Below, piece after piece: positions 44,901 to 52,277 of a stretch of 64,000 nt of DNA. Both the position numbers and the translations under genes were made by a program. Positions within the stretch are counted from its first letter, which is position 1. Every line of letters starts with the position of its first letter. The stretch comes from Micromonospora sp. LH3U1 (GTDB lineage Bacteria; Actinomycetota; Actinomycetes; Mycobacteriales; Micromonosporaceae), in NCBI RefSeq assembly GCF_028475105.1, contig NZ_CP116936.1, forward strand, positions 4,215,501 through 4,279,500. The letters run 5' to 3'. The notes beneath the pieces were generated by a model. It was not told the origin of the DNA and made no database searches. It saw only the letters and a list, made by a program, of their open reading frames with translations.

Positions 44901-47874
44901 CGTGCCAGGCAGTCAGCTCCGGTCGGGCGAACACGTCGGGCCGGAAGGTCGCCAGCTCACCGGCGAAGCCCTGCCGGAAGGCCGCCAGGTCCGCCTGGAG
45001 CCGGGCCATCGACTCGTCCCATCGTCGATCGCTGGCGTGCAGGGTGGTTTGCCGGTCCGGCAGCAGTCCGCGTACGGCGAGCCAGGCACCCGCCTGCAGC
45101 TCGCTCACGGTCTCCGGGGCGGGCAGCGTCCGCAGCAACTCGACCAGGTGCGGGTGGGCGGCGAGGTCGGCGCGGAGGCGTTCGAGCTCACCGGCGATCT
45201 CGGTGACCGCGGCGCCGTGCAGCCCGTCGAGGGTGCGGCAGCCGCTGAGCGCCCACGTGTGCGCGGCCCGGAGTCGGGCCGATCGTGCGGCCGCCGGGAA
45301 CTCCCGCAGGGTCGTCTCGACCTGCGCGCGTGCCTCGGCGGGTGCGTGCAGGTAGGCAACCGGAATCGGGGCGACCGGGCCGTCCCCGTACGCCAGGCTC
45401 TGCTCGTAGGCCGACCAGAGCGACATCCCGACGGGGTTGGTGGTGTGCACCTGGGCCGGGTACTCGGTCAGTGGGGCGAGCCGCGTCCGGTAGGCCGTCT
45501 CGACGGCCGTCCACGTGCCGTCGCCGCCCTGGTCGTACTGGTCGAGCGCGTCGCGCAGCTGCTGGCGGATCGCGTTGAGGGACTGCTTGCGCCCGTGCAG
45601 GTCGAGCGCGAACGGCCCGAGGCCGATCTGCTTGAGGCGGCGCTTGACCACCTCCAGTGCGGCCTGCTTCTCGGCGACGAACAGCACTGACCGGCCCGCG
45701 CTGACCGCCCGGGCGATCATGTTGGTGATGGTCTGGGACTTGCCGGTGCCCGGCGGACCCTCCAGGACGAAGGAGTGACCCCGCTCGGCGCGCACGATGG
45801 CCTGCATCTGCGACCCGTCGGCGGGGATGGGCAGGTGCAGGTCGGCCTCGTCGACAGCGATCTCGACGTCGTGCTCCGGGCGGGCGGGATCGTCGAACGT
45901 GGCGCCCGAGGACTCGACCAGATGCCGGACGACCGGGTTCTCCATGAAGCGTGGCCAGTGGTCGGTGAGGTCCCGCCACATCTGGAAGGTGGAGAACTGC
46001 AACAGTCGAAGGCTGGCGGTCTCGTCGATGCGGTAGTTGAGCCGGTTGTCGAGCAGCCCGGTGTTGATCGCGGCCAGGGTCTTGGCGATGTCGATGCCGT
46101 GCTCGTCGAGGACCGGTCGCTCCAACTCCGGGATCCGCACGCTGTGCTTGACCCGCAACCACTCAATCAGGCAATAGTTCGGGCTGGCGACCTCGGTGCC
46201 GTCGATGACCATCGCGTACGGGCGACGGCCGCTGCCGCCCTCGATGCGCACCGGCAGGAGGAACAGCGGCGCGTACGCCTCTCCCCCGGTCGTCTTCGTG
46301 TGGACCAGGGTGCCGATGGTCAGGTAGAGGTAGTTGCTGCCGGTCTCCTGCTCCATCGTGCGCGCCTCGCGCTGCAGCGCGCGCATCGCCGTCTTGTAGC
46401 GGGCGTCGGTGACCGCGCCGTAGACCCGCCGGTCGGTACGCAGCTCCCGGGTGAGGATCTCGGCGTCGAGGTCCTGCGCCCGACGTGCCCCGGCCAGCTC
46501 GTGGACGTGACTGATGTCGTCCTGCGGGATGACCTGCACCTGACGGCCATCGTGGATGAGGTCGTCGAGCAGGGCCAGCGCGCCCGCCGGCACGTGCAGG
46601 TCCAGGCCACGGCCACGCTTGGGCAGGTTGAGCAGCGGGTTGCGCAGGCTCAGGTCGAGCAGCGACTTCTTCCACTGCTGGACGCGTGCCGGCGACCCGT
46701 CGGACTGCTGCGGCACCTCATCGCCCTCGTCGGCGAGCTGGCGCAGCTTCGCGGCGGCGACGCCGGGCGGAAGGTCGAGGGACGCTTCCGCGTCGGCGGT
46801 CGCTTCCTTGAGCAGCGGCGCGGTGACCAGTTCGTCGGTTGACGGCAGCGGGCGGATCCCCGAGCGATGGGCCAGGTGCACGTCGACGACGCCCTGCATG
46901 CGCTCGCCGTCGCCGCGGAAGTGGCCGAGCCCGACCCGTACCGCCTCGGTGAAGGTCGCCGACTGCGCGCCCGGCCCGATGCGGGTCAGCTCGACCGGCA
47001 CGGCCCGGCCGGAGTCGACCATTGAGATCAGCAGGTTGCTCTCGGTCACCGCGGACGAGCCCAGCCGCTCCTCCTCCAGCAGGAAGCCACCGAAGGCGTG
47101 CCCCGCGTTGATGAAGATGAGCGGGTGCAGCCCCGCCGCCTCCAGACACGCGGCGTACGTGACGGACAGGTCGAGGCAGTTGCCGAGCCGACCGTCGAGC
47201 ACGGCGGCCGTCGTCCGCACCTTCTGCCCGGTGTTCTCGAAGGAGGCCGGCAGGGTCTGGTAGGTGATCTCGAGTTGGCGCAGCGCCTCGTACACGGCAC
47301 CGGCGATCAGCGCCGCCCGCTCCGAACCCTCCTGATAACCCTGCAACGAGCCGGAGCCGGTCCGCGCGAGCAGGATCTGGGCGGCCGCCCGCAGGACCGC
47401 CTCCACCGCGCGGGTGTTCGGCTGCACGAAGGCCGCCAGGCTGTCGTACAGGGCGGGGCTGTTGAACCACTCGTTGTGCGCCAACACTCGTGACGGAGCA
47501 ACCAGCCGCAGTGCCTCCTCCTGCGCTTGCACCCGGAGGGTGTAGTCGACCGGGAACGCCTCGTCGGTGCGATACAGCAGCACACGGTCGGGCGTGAAGT
47601 CCCGGAAGTCGTCCCAGCTCGTGCTCGCCCCGGGGCGCAACGGCGCAGCGAGGGTACGCGTCCACGGCTCGGTCAGCGCACCGTCCGGGCCTCGCAGTTC
47701 CAGCGTCAGCGTCACGTCGGTCAGCGGCACCGCCCCACGGTTGACGAGCGTGAGGTGACGGACCAGCGGCACCCGGTTGTGCACCAGGGCGGCGTTGATC
47801 GCCGGCTGCACGATCAGCCCAACTTCGAGCTGCTCGTCGTCGGCGGTGCACTGCGCGAAGACGCTGTCGGACAT
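41905..47874 (-). CDS. Giant DUF4011/SF1 helicase/Vsr-like nuclease/DUF3320 protein
   Basis: A 1989-residue protein with clear modules. N-terminal ~1-120: beta-rich. ~225-260: transglutaminase-like segment (GNCLDLSVTYAACLEAAG, then NAGHAFGGF), with Cys and His in the right order. ~395-620: DUF4011 (RVQQWKKSLLDLSLRNPLLN). ~700: Walker A EGPPGTGKSQTITNM. ~1325: DEAS box in LVIFDEASQIRVAEAIG. ~1520-1570: motifs V/VI (NLENVQGDERDVVLFSLAFS, LNVAITRARRQVVLYSS). ~1620-1710: Vsr/REase-like domain (RDRGHEVRTSHGLSDFTVDI, then VAVMLDGPDW). ~1825-1960: DUF3320. Helicase-nuclease fusions of this type are found in defence islands and some protect against phage; this protein's activity is inferred. Single-gene unit, ATG 47874. 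Confidence 0.85.
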   Translation of the reverse strand: MSDSVFAQCTADDEQLEVGLIVQPAINAALVHNRVPLVRHLTLVNRGAVPLTDVTLTLELRGPDGALTEPWTRTLAAPLRPGASTSWDDFRDFTPDRVLLYRTDEAFPVDYTLRVQAQEEALRLVAPSRVLAHNEWFNSPALYDSLAAFVQPNTRAVEAVLRAAAQILLARTGSGSLQGYQEGSERAALIAGAVYEALRQLEITYQTLPASFENTGQKVRTTAAVLDGRLGNCLDLSVTYAACLEAAGLHPLIFINAGHAFGGFLLEEERLGSSAVTESNLLISMVDSGRAVPVELTRIGPGAQSATFTEAVRVGLGHFRGDGERMQGVVDVHLAHRSGIRPLPSTDELVTAPLLKEATADAEASLDLPPGVAAAKLRQLADEGDEVPQQSDGSPARVQQWKKSLLDLSLRNPLLNLPKRGRGLDLHVPAGALALLDDLIHDGRQVQVIPQDDISHVHELAGARRAQDLDAEILTRELRTDRRVYGAVTDARYKTAMRALQREARTMEQETGSNYLYLTIGTLVHTKTTGGEAYAPLFLLPVRIEGGSGRRPYAMVIDGTEVASPNYCLIEWLRVKHSVRIPELERPVLDEHGIDIAKTLAAINTGLLDNRLNYRIDETASLRLLQFSTFQMWRDLTDHWPRFMENPVVRHLVESSGATFDDPARPEHDVEIAVDEADLHLPIPADGSQMQAIVRAERGHSFVLEGPPGTGKSQTITNMIARAVSAGRSVLFVAEKQAALEVVKRRLKQIGLGPFALDLHGRKQSLNAIRQQLRDALDQYDQGGDGTWTAVETAYRTRLAPLTEYPAQVHTTNPVGMSLWSAYEQSLAYGDGPVAPIPVAYLHAPAEARAQVETTLREFPAAARSARLRAAHTWALSGCRTLDGLHGAAVTEIAGELERLRADLAAHPHLVELLRTLPAPETVSELQAGAWLAVRGLLPDRQTTLHASDRRWDESMARLQADLAAFRQGFAGELATFRPDVFARPELTAWHGEAQEAAKKLLGKRKRRQAIVDRLAVHLVAGATLDVERVEVATGRLVAAQAQAAALYQHFVAVGGLRLSQWQPTDPNTQERLTEAIEATRVGRTLLARHPQAWELFHGGFTDVDAVLLDRFASRWRAWRGVLRSGEAELALWAAGSHWTDAWQRDGAAWLHELQSEELFPLRRWATVLAHADVLAAAGLTDYRDQLLRAEVPAHLAEEAYRRGVATASLAERVRAGGLQYFDPELHDDEISQFEAAAGELRSALPTQLPSVLVRRRPFSPADRRGRFADFAAELRRKRGGRSFRELFEQYPDAVLALTPCVLVSPASAANFLAPGSQRFDLVIFDEASQIRVAEAIGAMGRGSAVVVVGDSRQMPPSSIMQASHSVDEVDEGNGPVPEDLESILSEAVESGLPQRWLSWHYRSHDESLIAFSNRYYYDNKLSSLPSPGAASSAGVSWRRVEGQYDRGGSRTNEVEARAILADITRRLSDPATATQSVGVVTFNIQQRDLILNLLEESTDPIIREHLSGAIAEPIFVKNLENVQGDERDVVLFSLAFSTNLETGQLPLNFGPLSQAGGERRLNVAITRARRQVVLYSSFDPSDIDLSRTSALGTQHLRAYCEMAAAGADRLGDLATDRTERRSRIREEVAAALRDRGHEVRTSHGLSDFTVDIAVREPGSPRWQVAVMLDGPDWSARPTVADRDSAPTLLRSIMGWPEVVRFWLPAWIHDRSALLGRVDEAVTRAKAPTTAEPESEPSAVAESTELPQPRPATDVEQPRSAPTAELPQPRLAVDEEPFRGGSSAPVTALAAATTATSAADTITVSPFVPYVPTSLGDQADLDILATDRLVRDLMRNALREIIEAEGPIEQHRLARLALARFGFLRTREDRRTAVLSLVDSRRLYTHPTVSRYAWPEGADPQTYHAYRVTQASNDRAFEEVPPEEMANAFVHVLEGMPSMDEERLLRAGLERLGYRRRTEKIDKLLRYGLHVAVTSGRLRFDQEGRVTRG

Positions 47875-47947
47875 GGGCGTTTCTCCAGGTGGGGAGACCA
47901 GGGAGGGCCAGCCTAGCGGTCAACCGACCGGTGGAGAGGGCCCCGGC

Positions 47948-47973
47948 CGTACGACGATCTTGGAAGTCGTACG
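47948..47973. promoter_or_regulatory. 8-bp inverted repeat between divergent genes
   Basis: CGTACGAC (47948-47955) and GTCGTACG (47966-47973) form a perfect inverted repeat with a 10-nt spacer. It lies 11 nt upstream of the small gene at 47985 and 74 nt upstream of the helicase start. It could be an operator shared by both genes, or an RNA hairpin near the ribosome site. Confidence 0.5.
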
Positions 47974-47984
47974 TCTGAGGCAGG

Positions 47985-48482
47985 ATGTGCGCCATGACGA
48001 CGCAACACCAGCACCTGGTCTACGGCCACGCCACGGCGCACGACTGCCTTGCCTTCGCCGACGCCGGCACCGCGACCGAGGAGGCCGCAGAGATCCGGGC
48101 GCTCGCCGCCGCGCGAACGTGGGGCGAGGCCCGCCAGGTCCGAATGACCCACCTGTGGAACCCCGCCGGCCCGGAGTACCACGAGCCGGAGGACGGGTAC
48201 GCCGACGACAAGCCCTTCAACATCACCGAGGTGGCTGCGGTCGAGGACGGAACCTGGCCGCGGATGGTCACCGAGCAGGCGTTCACGGTGCTGCCGCAGG
48301 ACCTGCAGGACCGGTACGGCAAGCGTCAGGCCACGGTCCATAACGGCGACTACCTCGAGATCCCGGTCGCCGGCGAGAGCGAACTGCTGGCCGAGCTGCG
48401 CCAGCGTGGCTACGAGGTGAGCCGCGACGACGAGCTGATCAACCTGCTCGACGGCTTCAACCTGGGCTCCCTCGCGGGCTGA
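47985..48482 (+). CDS. Hypothetical protein, 165 residues
   Basis: I do not recognise the family. The protein is acidic and polar, with HLVYGHATAHDCLAFADAGT near the start, TEEAAEIRALAAARTWGEAR, a central RMTHLWNPAGPEYHEPEDGY and a C-terminal helix-rich part ending in LLDGFNLGSLAG. No signal peptide or membrane segment. ATG 47985 has GAGGCAGG upstream; the in-frame ATG at 47994 is an alternative. It is divergent from the giant helicase gene. Confidence 0.65.
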   Translation: MCAMTTQHQHLVYGHATAHDCLAFADAGTATEEAAEIRALAAARTWGEARQVRMTHLWNPAGPEYHEPEDGYADDKPFNITEVAAVEDGTWPRMVTEQAFTVLPQDLQDRYGKRQATVHNGDYLEIPVAGESELLAELRQRGYEVSRDDELINLLDGFNLGSLAG

Positions 48483-48504
48483 CCGTCGTCGGTTCAGTTA
48501 GCGG

Positions 48505-48545
48505 CGCCGCTGGGTCGGACTCCTGGGTACCGAACCAGCGGCGCA
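48505..48545. terminator. Bidirectional terminator-like hairpin
   Basis: GCGCCGCTGG (48505-48514) pairs perfectly with CCAGCGGCGC (48536-48545) across a 21-nt loop. It lies between two convergent genes, 22 nt after one stop and 20 nt after the other. No T-run is present. Confidence 0.65.
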
Positions 48546-48565
48546 TCCGCTTGGCCTACGGATGC

Positions 48566-49351
48566 TCACGTAATGGCGAGTGCGGCGGTCAGTAGCGGAA
48601 GGTCGTAGGGGGCGACCAGCCGCAGCGGCATGTCCGTCGTCCGGCCGTTCTCAGTGATGATGAGCGCCGTGCTCAACTGGCCGGCCTGCCTTCCACTGCT
48701 CAGCCGGTCGATCGCCTCGACCACGGTGATCGCCCGGGGTACCAGAACCGCATTCTCGCCCGGCTCTGCGAACCTCAGCACGTGGCTGACCGGTTCTTCC
48801 TCGGCGATGCCCGTGTTCTTGGTCAATTGGTCGGCGAGCCACCGAGCTATGGCATTTGTGGTCAGGACACCGGCGTAGCCGTCGCTGTCGTACACGGGCA
48901 GCTGCGAGAAACCGAGCGTCCGAACCAGGTCCAGCGCGATGCCTACCGGGTCACCCGGACGCACCGTGCGTACCTCGCCGTGAGGCAGGACGTACAGCGC
49001 CCGCGGTGGTTCGAGCATCAGCTGCCGGAGCCGCTCGATCTCCTGGACAACCGCCTCGACCGGCTCTGCGATCGGCCGACCACCGTAGTAGGTGCCGTGG
49101 CTGATCGCGTTCCGCAGCGAGGCGAACGCGACCAAGGCGCTCTTGTGTTGGCTCGGCAGTCGCCTCTTCTCGGCATATTCCCGAGCGAGCTGGGTGAAGC
49201 TGATGCGCTCGTCGGCCTTGAGGTGGCCTCTGATGTGCTTCTCAATGTCGTTGAACGCCGCGAGGAACCGCGAGCCGAGCGTCGTGATCGCCACCGGCGG
49301 AGCCTGCCACAGCCCAGGGCGCGTACCGGGACGGCCTGCGGTGCTGTTCAC
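48566..49351 (-). CDS. HEPN-like domain fused to paired CBS domains
   Basis: This protein is up to 261 residues. The N-terminal half is helical and holds SLRNAISHGTYYGGRPI, an R80-x4-H85 motif of the HEPN kind (RX4-6H) that forms the active site in many RNA-cleaving HEPN proteins. Residues ~118-255 hold two CBS-like units (RTVRPGDPVGIALDLVRTLG, FSQLPVYDSDGYAGVLTTNA, then PRAITVVEAIDRLSSGRQAG), which usually bind adenine nucleotides. A nucleotide-gated RNase is an attractive reading but is inference; the same RN..SH motif also occurs in non-catalytic HEPN folds. Start uncertain (GTG 49351 or GTG 49291). Confidence 0.7.
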   Translation of the reverse strand: MNSTAGRPGTRPGLWQAPPVAITTLGSRFLAAFNDIEKHIRGHLKADERISFTQLAREYAEKRRLPSQHKSALVAFASLRNAISHGTYYGGRPIAEPVEAVVQEIERLRQLMLEPPRALYVLPHGEVRTVRPGDPVGIALDLVRTLGFSQLPVYDSDGYAGVLTTNAIARWLADQLTKNTGIAEEEPVSHVLRFAEPGENAVLVPRAITVVEAIDRLSSGRQAGQLSTALIITENGRTTDMPLRLVAPYDLPLLTAALAIT

Positions 49352-49385
49352 CTACTCACATGCCGGCGGCGCCCATTCGCTCCCC

Positions 49386-49637
49386 TCATCGGCGCAAGCG
49401 GCGGGAGCAGTCGCCGTCGTGGCCGTCGCGCAGGAGGCAGCGCCGACCGCCGGGCAGCCGCAGGTCGCAGAAGACCCGGTGGCGCAGGAACTGCTGGTCC
49501 TCGTCGGAGACGGTGGTCTCCCCCGGGTCAGCCATCGGCAGCACCAGCATCCAGCGACCGATCACCCGGGCCAGGCGTTGCGCGGCAGCCAGGTCATTGG
49601 CAACGACGGGCAGGTGGATGACGTAACGCTGGCTCAT
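49386..49637 (-). CDS. Small hypothetical protein with C-terminal Cys/His motif
   Basis: This 83-residue protein begins RYVIHLPVVANDLAAAQRLA and ends with two Cys pairs in a compact pattern, FCDLRLPGGRRCLLRDGHDG followed by DC. The spacing could fit a small metal site. ATG 49637 overlaps the stop of the DivIVA-like gene by 4 nt, so the two form a pair. No family known to me. Confidence 0.6.
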   Translation of the reverse strand: MSQRYVIHLPVVANDLAAAQRLARVIGRWMLVLPMADPGETTVSDEDQQFLRHRVFCDLRLPGGRRCLLRDGHDGDCSRRLRR

Positions 49638-49894
49638 CGGGTGTGGCCCCGCTCGTTGCGGGCGCGGGCCTGATCGGTCTGCCAGCGACGCAGCCCGGCC
49701 TTGATCCGGGCGGTCTCGCGGCGGCTCTCCGCGAGAGCGGCGTAGACGGCGGCCATGCCGACGGCGACCCGGTCGAGGAAGGCGTACACGTCGTCGGGGT
49801 TCAAACCGCGACGTCCGAACCCGACTGGCGCGAAGCGGCGCTCACGGACCTGCCACGGCAACAAACTTGTGTACGCGGCGGAGCGGTAGGTAAC
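49634..49894 (-). CDS. Small DivIVA-like protein, start codon unclear
   Basis: The frame encodes TYRSAAYTSLLPWQVRERRF, APVGFGRRGLNPDDVYAFLD, then a charged helix (AESRRETARIKAGLRRWQTD). This matches the DivIVA-domain pattern GRRGLDPDDVYAFLDRVA in small actinomycete proteins. At the position where such proteins begin, here next to VTYRS, the codons are GGC-GTT and no ATG/GTG/TTG with an SD is found nearby; I give the homologous beginning at 49894. Either an unusual start is used or the gene has lost its start. Confidence 0.55.
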   Translation of the reverse strand, partial: VTYRSAAYTSLLPWQVRERRFAPVGFGRRGLNPDDVYAFLDRVAVGMAAVYAALAESRRETARIKAGLRRWQTDQARARNERGHTR

Positions 49895-50087
49895 GCCACC
49901 GCTCGCCGTCCCTGGTCGCTGGTTCTTGGCGTTCAGTCTGCCTGCCTTCCTGACGCGGAGGGGCGAGGGGTGTTCGGGGAAACACGGCGGCCGTTCGGGG
50001 GGACCGGCCGGCCGCCGTGCTGTGACCAGCCTGCGACAGTCCGCAGTGGAAACGCAACGTTCCAAACCGCAATTTCGCTGTTGTGCA

Positions 50088-50116
50088 TTGACTTTCTTTG
50101 CTGAAACCCGTAGGAG
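50088..50116 (+). promoter_or_regulatory. Possible sigma70-type promoter of the Scr1/DUF397 pair
   Basis: TTGACT at 50088-50093 is followed after 17 nt by TAGGAG (50111-50116). The -10 match is partial. It lies 52 nt upstream of the Scr1 start, in an AT-richer stretch (50060-50105) within otherwise GC-rich DNA. Confidence 0.3.
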
Positions 50117-50167
50117 CTGCAGGAGCGAGTCACGCAGTGTTGCGTGATGGAACCAGGGAGTGTGCGG

Positions 50168-51055
50168 ATGCCCGAAGACATCGGATCGACCGTGCCGCGT
50201 CGGCAGCTCGGCCGGCTGCTGCGGCAGTTCCGCAACGAGGCCGGCGTGACGCTCGACGCCGCCGCAGAGGCCCTCGAATACAGCCGGCAGAAGATCTGGC
50301 GCCTCGAATGCGGCCAGGGATCGGTCCGAGTGCTCGACGTCAAGGCGATGTGCGAGCTGTACGGGGTGTCGCCCGAGATGACCGAGGCGATGCGCGGGCT
50401 GGCTGTGGAGACGAAGTCGAAGGGTTGGTGGCACGCGTACAGCGATGCGGTGCCGAACTGGTTCGAGCTCTACGTCGGCCTGGAATCCGCCGCTTCGCGG
50501 CTCAGAGGCTTCGACGAGTCTCTGATCCCCGGCATCCTGCAGACCAAGGGCTACGCCGACGCGCTGTTCCGACGCGGCAGGATCCTCAGCGACGAGGAGA
50601 GGGAGCGGGCCGTCCAAGTAAGGCTTCAGCGGCAGGCGCTCCTCGTCCGGCGGCTCCCTCCGGCGCCACGACTGGAGTCGGTGTTGTCAGAAGCAGTGCT
50701 TCGACGCACAGTCGGCGGCCCCAACGTCATGACCTCACAACTCGACCACCTACTCAAGGTGTCGGAGCTACCAAATGTGTCCGTCCGAGTACTGCCACTG
50801 ACTGCGGGACCACACCCCGGCGCGGTCGCCGGTACCGTCATGATCCTCGACTTCTCGCCCACCAAGGGCGGCAGAGCAGCCCCGGAACCGTCGGTCGTCT
50901 ACAGCGAGTCGCTGACCGGGGCGCTCTACCTCGACAAGCCTGACGAGTTAGCCGCGTACGAACGCGTCTGGGGAGGGCTGGATGCGATGGCCCTCGGCGA
51001 GGCAGAATCGAAAGACATGATCAAGAGGATCTCCGGAGAGTTGCGGCATGACTGA
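50168..51055 (+). CDS. Scr1-family XRE transcriptional regulator
   Basis: Residues ~10-70 are an XRE helix-turn-helix (RRQLGRLLRQFRNEAGVTLD, EALEYSRQKIWRLECGQGSV). The rest is the Scr1/DUF5753 domain (GWWHAYSDAVPNWFELYVGL, then ESLIPGILQTKGYADALFRR and VRVLPLTAGPHPGAVAGT). This is the classic partner of DUF397 proteins in actinomycetes, resembling toxin-antitoxin-like or morphogenesis regulators. ATG 50168 has GGGAG upstream; it overlaps the DUF397 gene by 8 nt. Confidence 0.92.
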   Translation: MPEDIGSTVPRRQLGRLLRQFRNEAGVTLDAAAEALEYSRQKIWRLECGQGSVRVLDVKAMCELYGVSPEMTEAMRGLAVETKSKGWWHAYSDAVPNWFELYVGLESAASRLRGFDESLIPGILQTKGYADALFRRGRILSDEERERAVQVRLQRQALLVRRLPPAPRLESVLSEAVLRRTVGGPNVMTSQLDHLLKVSELPNVSVRVLPLTAGPHPGAVAGTVMILDFSPTKGGRAAPEPSVVYSESLTGALYLDKPDELAAYERVWGGLDAMALGEAESKDMIKRISGELRHD

Positions 51056-51251
51056 CCTGACCGGCGCTGTCTGGCGCAAGAGCACCCGCAGCGGCGACAA
51101 CGGCGGCGCCTGCGTCGAGGTCGCCGACAATCTCGTGGGTGTCGTCGGCGTACGCGACAGCAAGGACCCCACGGGTCCGACGCTGGCGTTCCCACCGCCA
51201 GCTTGGGCCGCCTTTGTCTCGGCCCTCAAGATCAGCGTTGTCACGCCCTGA
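51048..51251 (+). CDS. DUF397 protein
   Basis: This 67-residue protein has the full DUF397 pattern: GAVWRKSTRSGDNGGACVEV, GVRDSKDPTGPTLAFPPPAW and AFVSAL. It overlaps the Scr1 regulator and is co-translated with it. DUF397 proteins are small partners of Scr1 regulators, with a role in development or antibiotic control in some streptomycetes. Confidence 0.92.
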   Translation: MTDLTGAVWRKSTRSGDNGGACVEVADNLVGVVGVRDSKDPTGPTLAFPPPAWAAFVSALKISVVTP

Positions 51252-51296
51252 TCGGCGAATGCCCTACGAGTAGCTCGTGCGTCTCAGTCGTCGCCA

Positions 51297-51602
51297 CTAC
51301 CGAGAAACCTGTCGGTGCAAAGTCCAACCCCGCTCAGTGAGGGCCCATCGCCCACGTCCCGCCTTCTGCATCGGCAGCAGTAACCCCTCCCGAACCATCT
51401 CGCCGCGCTCGAATGACGTGCGGTTTTCCCAGTTGGCCTCGAAAGGTCGCTTGGGCGGCGAGCGCCAGTCGTCGTCAGTGAATTGGTCCTGGAACGCCTT
51501 CGCCATCGCTCGCAAAGCCGATCGCCGCTCCGCCGATCCACCCAGATCGCCTAGCGCCTGGATGAGCCAAAGGCGAAGCTGCGATTGTGGCGTCAGTGGC
51601 AT
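51297..51602 (-). CDS. Mrr N-terminal-like winged-helix protein
   Basis: This 101-residue protein resembles the winged-helix domain at the N terminus of Mrr restriction enzymes: LRLWLIQALGDLGGSAERRS, WENRTSFERGEMVREGLLLP, then GRWALTERGWTLHRQV. The Mrr catalytic (PD-ExK) domain is absent, so it would act as a DNA-binding partner, possibly for the nuclease-like proteins just upstream. ATG 51602 is preceded by a G-run. It is the last gene of the restriction operon, 80 nt after the previous stop. Confidence 0.65.
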   Translation of the reverse strand: MPLTPQSQLRLWLIQALGDLGGSAERRSALRAMAKAFQDQFTDDDWRSPPKRPFEANWENRTSFERGEMVREGLLLPMQKAGRGRWALTERGWTLHRQVSR

Positions 51603-51682
51603 GGAAACCCCCGTGATCAGGTGGATACGCCGGCTACGGCCGACGCGAGGTGACAAGAGGAACCACTGGAAGCTTGCCCGAG

Positions 51683-52261
51683 CTACGGCCCTTCCCAGTC
51701 CGGAGGCAGCGCCGAGGCCCAGGGATGGCCTGGCGGCAAACCGACCCGAGGCTCTTCTGCACGCTCCCGGACCCAATGGGGAAGTAGCACCGGAACGGAG
51801 CTGGTTGAGTGTTCCAGCAGATCCCAACGGCCCTCGTAACCCTTCCAGACCTCCGCGTTGATCCGGGCCTGCGCAAGCTTCGTGTTTCGGGTCCCGGGTT
51901 GCGCGTCTGGGTGGGTAAGCCAGTTGCGGTGAACAATCCACGTTGCTGCTGCCACATGGAGCCGCGGAACGATGTAGCAGGTGGGGCCGTGCATCAGGTC
52001 GCCCGTGAGAGCGATGAAGACGTACCACTCGTGGTCGAATGCTGGCGTGACGGCCTTCGCTCCAGGCATCCATGACACCTTGCCGGCTGGCGCGGCAGCC
52101 TTCACTTGAAGTTCGACCATACGGCGGGAGAGGGTACTCACGGCGAGGATGTCCGTGCGCTCAAGTCCTTCCCTGGTGAGGGTTGCGACCCAGCCCTGAC
52201 GAGCCAAGGCATAGCAGACGTAGTGCTCACCACTCGCTCCGGTCAGCCTACGATCAGCCAC
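51683..52261 (-). CDS. PD-(D/E)XK nuclease-fold protein in the restriction operon
   Basis: Residues 8-54 carry a textbook restriction-fold core: GASGEHYVCYALARQGW (E12), ERTDILAV (D37) and RRMVELQVKAAA (E50-x-Q52-x-K54). The rest (192 residues in all) has no domain I know. GTG 52261 was chosen because GGAGGAGAAGA precedes it; a longer ATG start at 52342 overlaps the upstream gene. It lies 16 nt after that gene's stop, so it belongs to the hsd operon. Restriction-type DNA cleavage is inferred from the motif. Confidence 0.7.
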   Translation of the reverse strand: MADRRLTGASGEHYVCYALARQGWVATLTREGLERTDILAVSTLSRRMVELQVKAAAPAGKVSWMPGAKAVTPAFDHEWYVFIALTGDLMHGPTCYIVPRLHVAAATWIVHRNWLTHPDAQPGTRNTKLAQARINAEVWKGYEGRWDLLEHSTSSVPVLLPHWVRERAEEPRVGLPPGHPWASALPPDWEGP

Positions 52262-52277
52262 TCTTCTCCTCCGCGCG

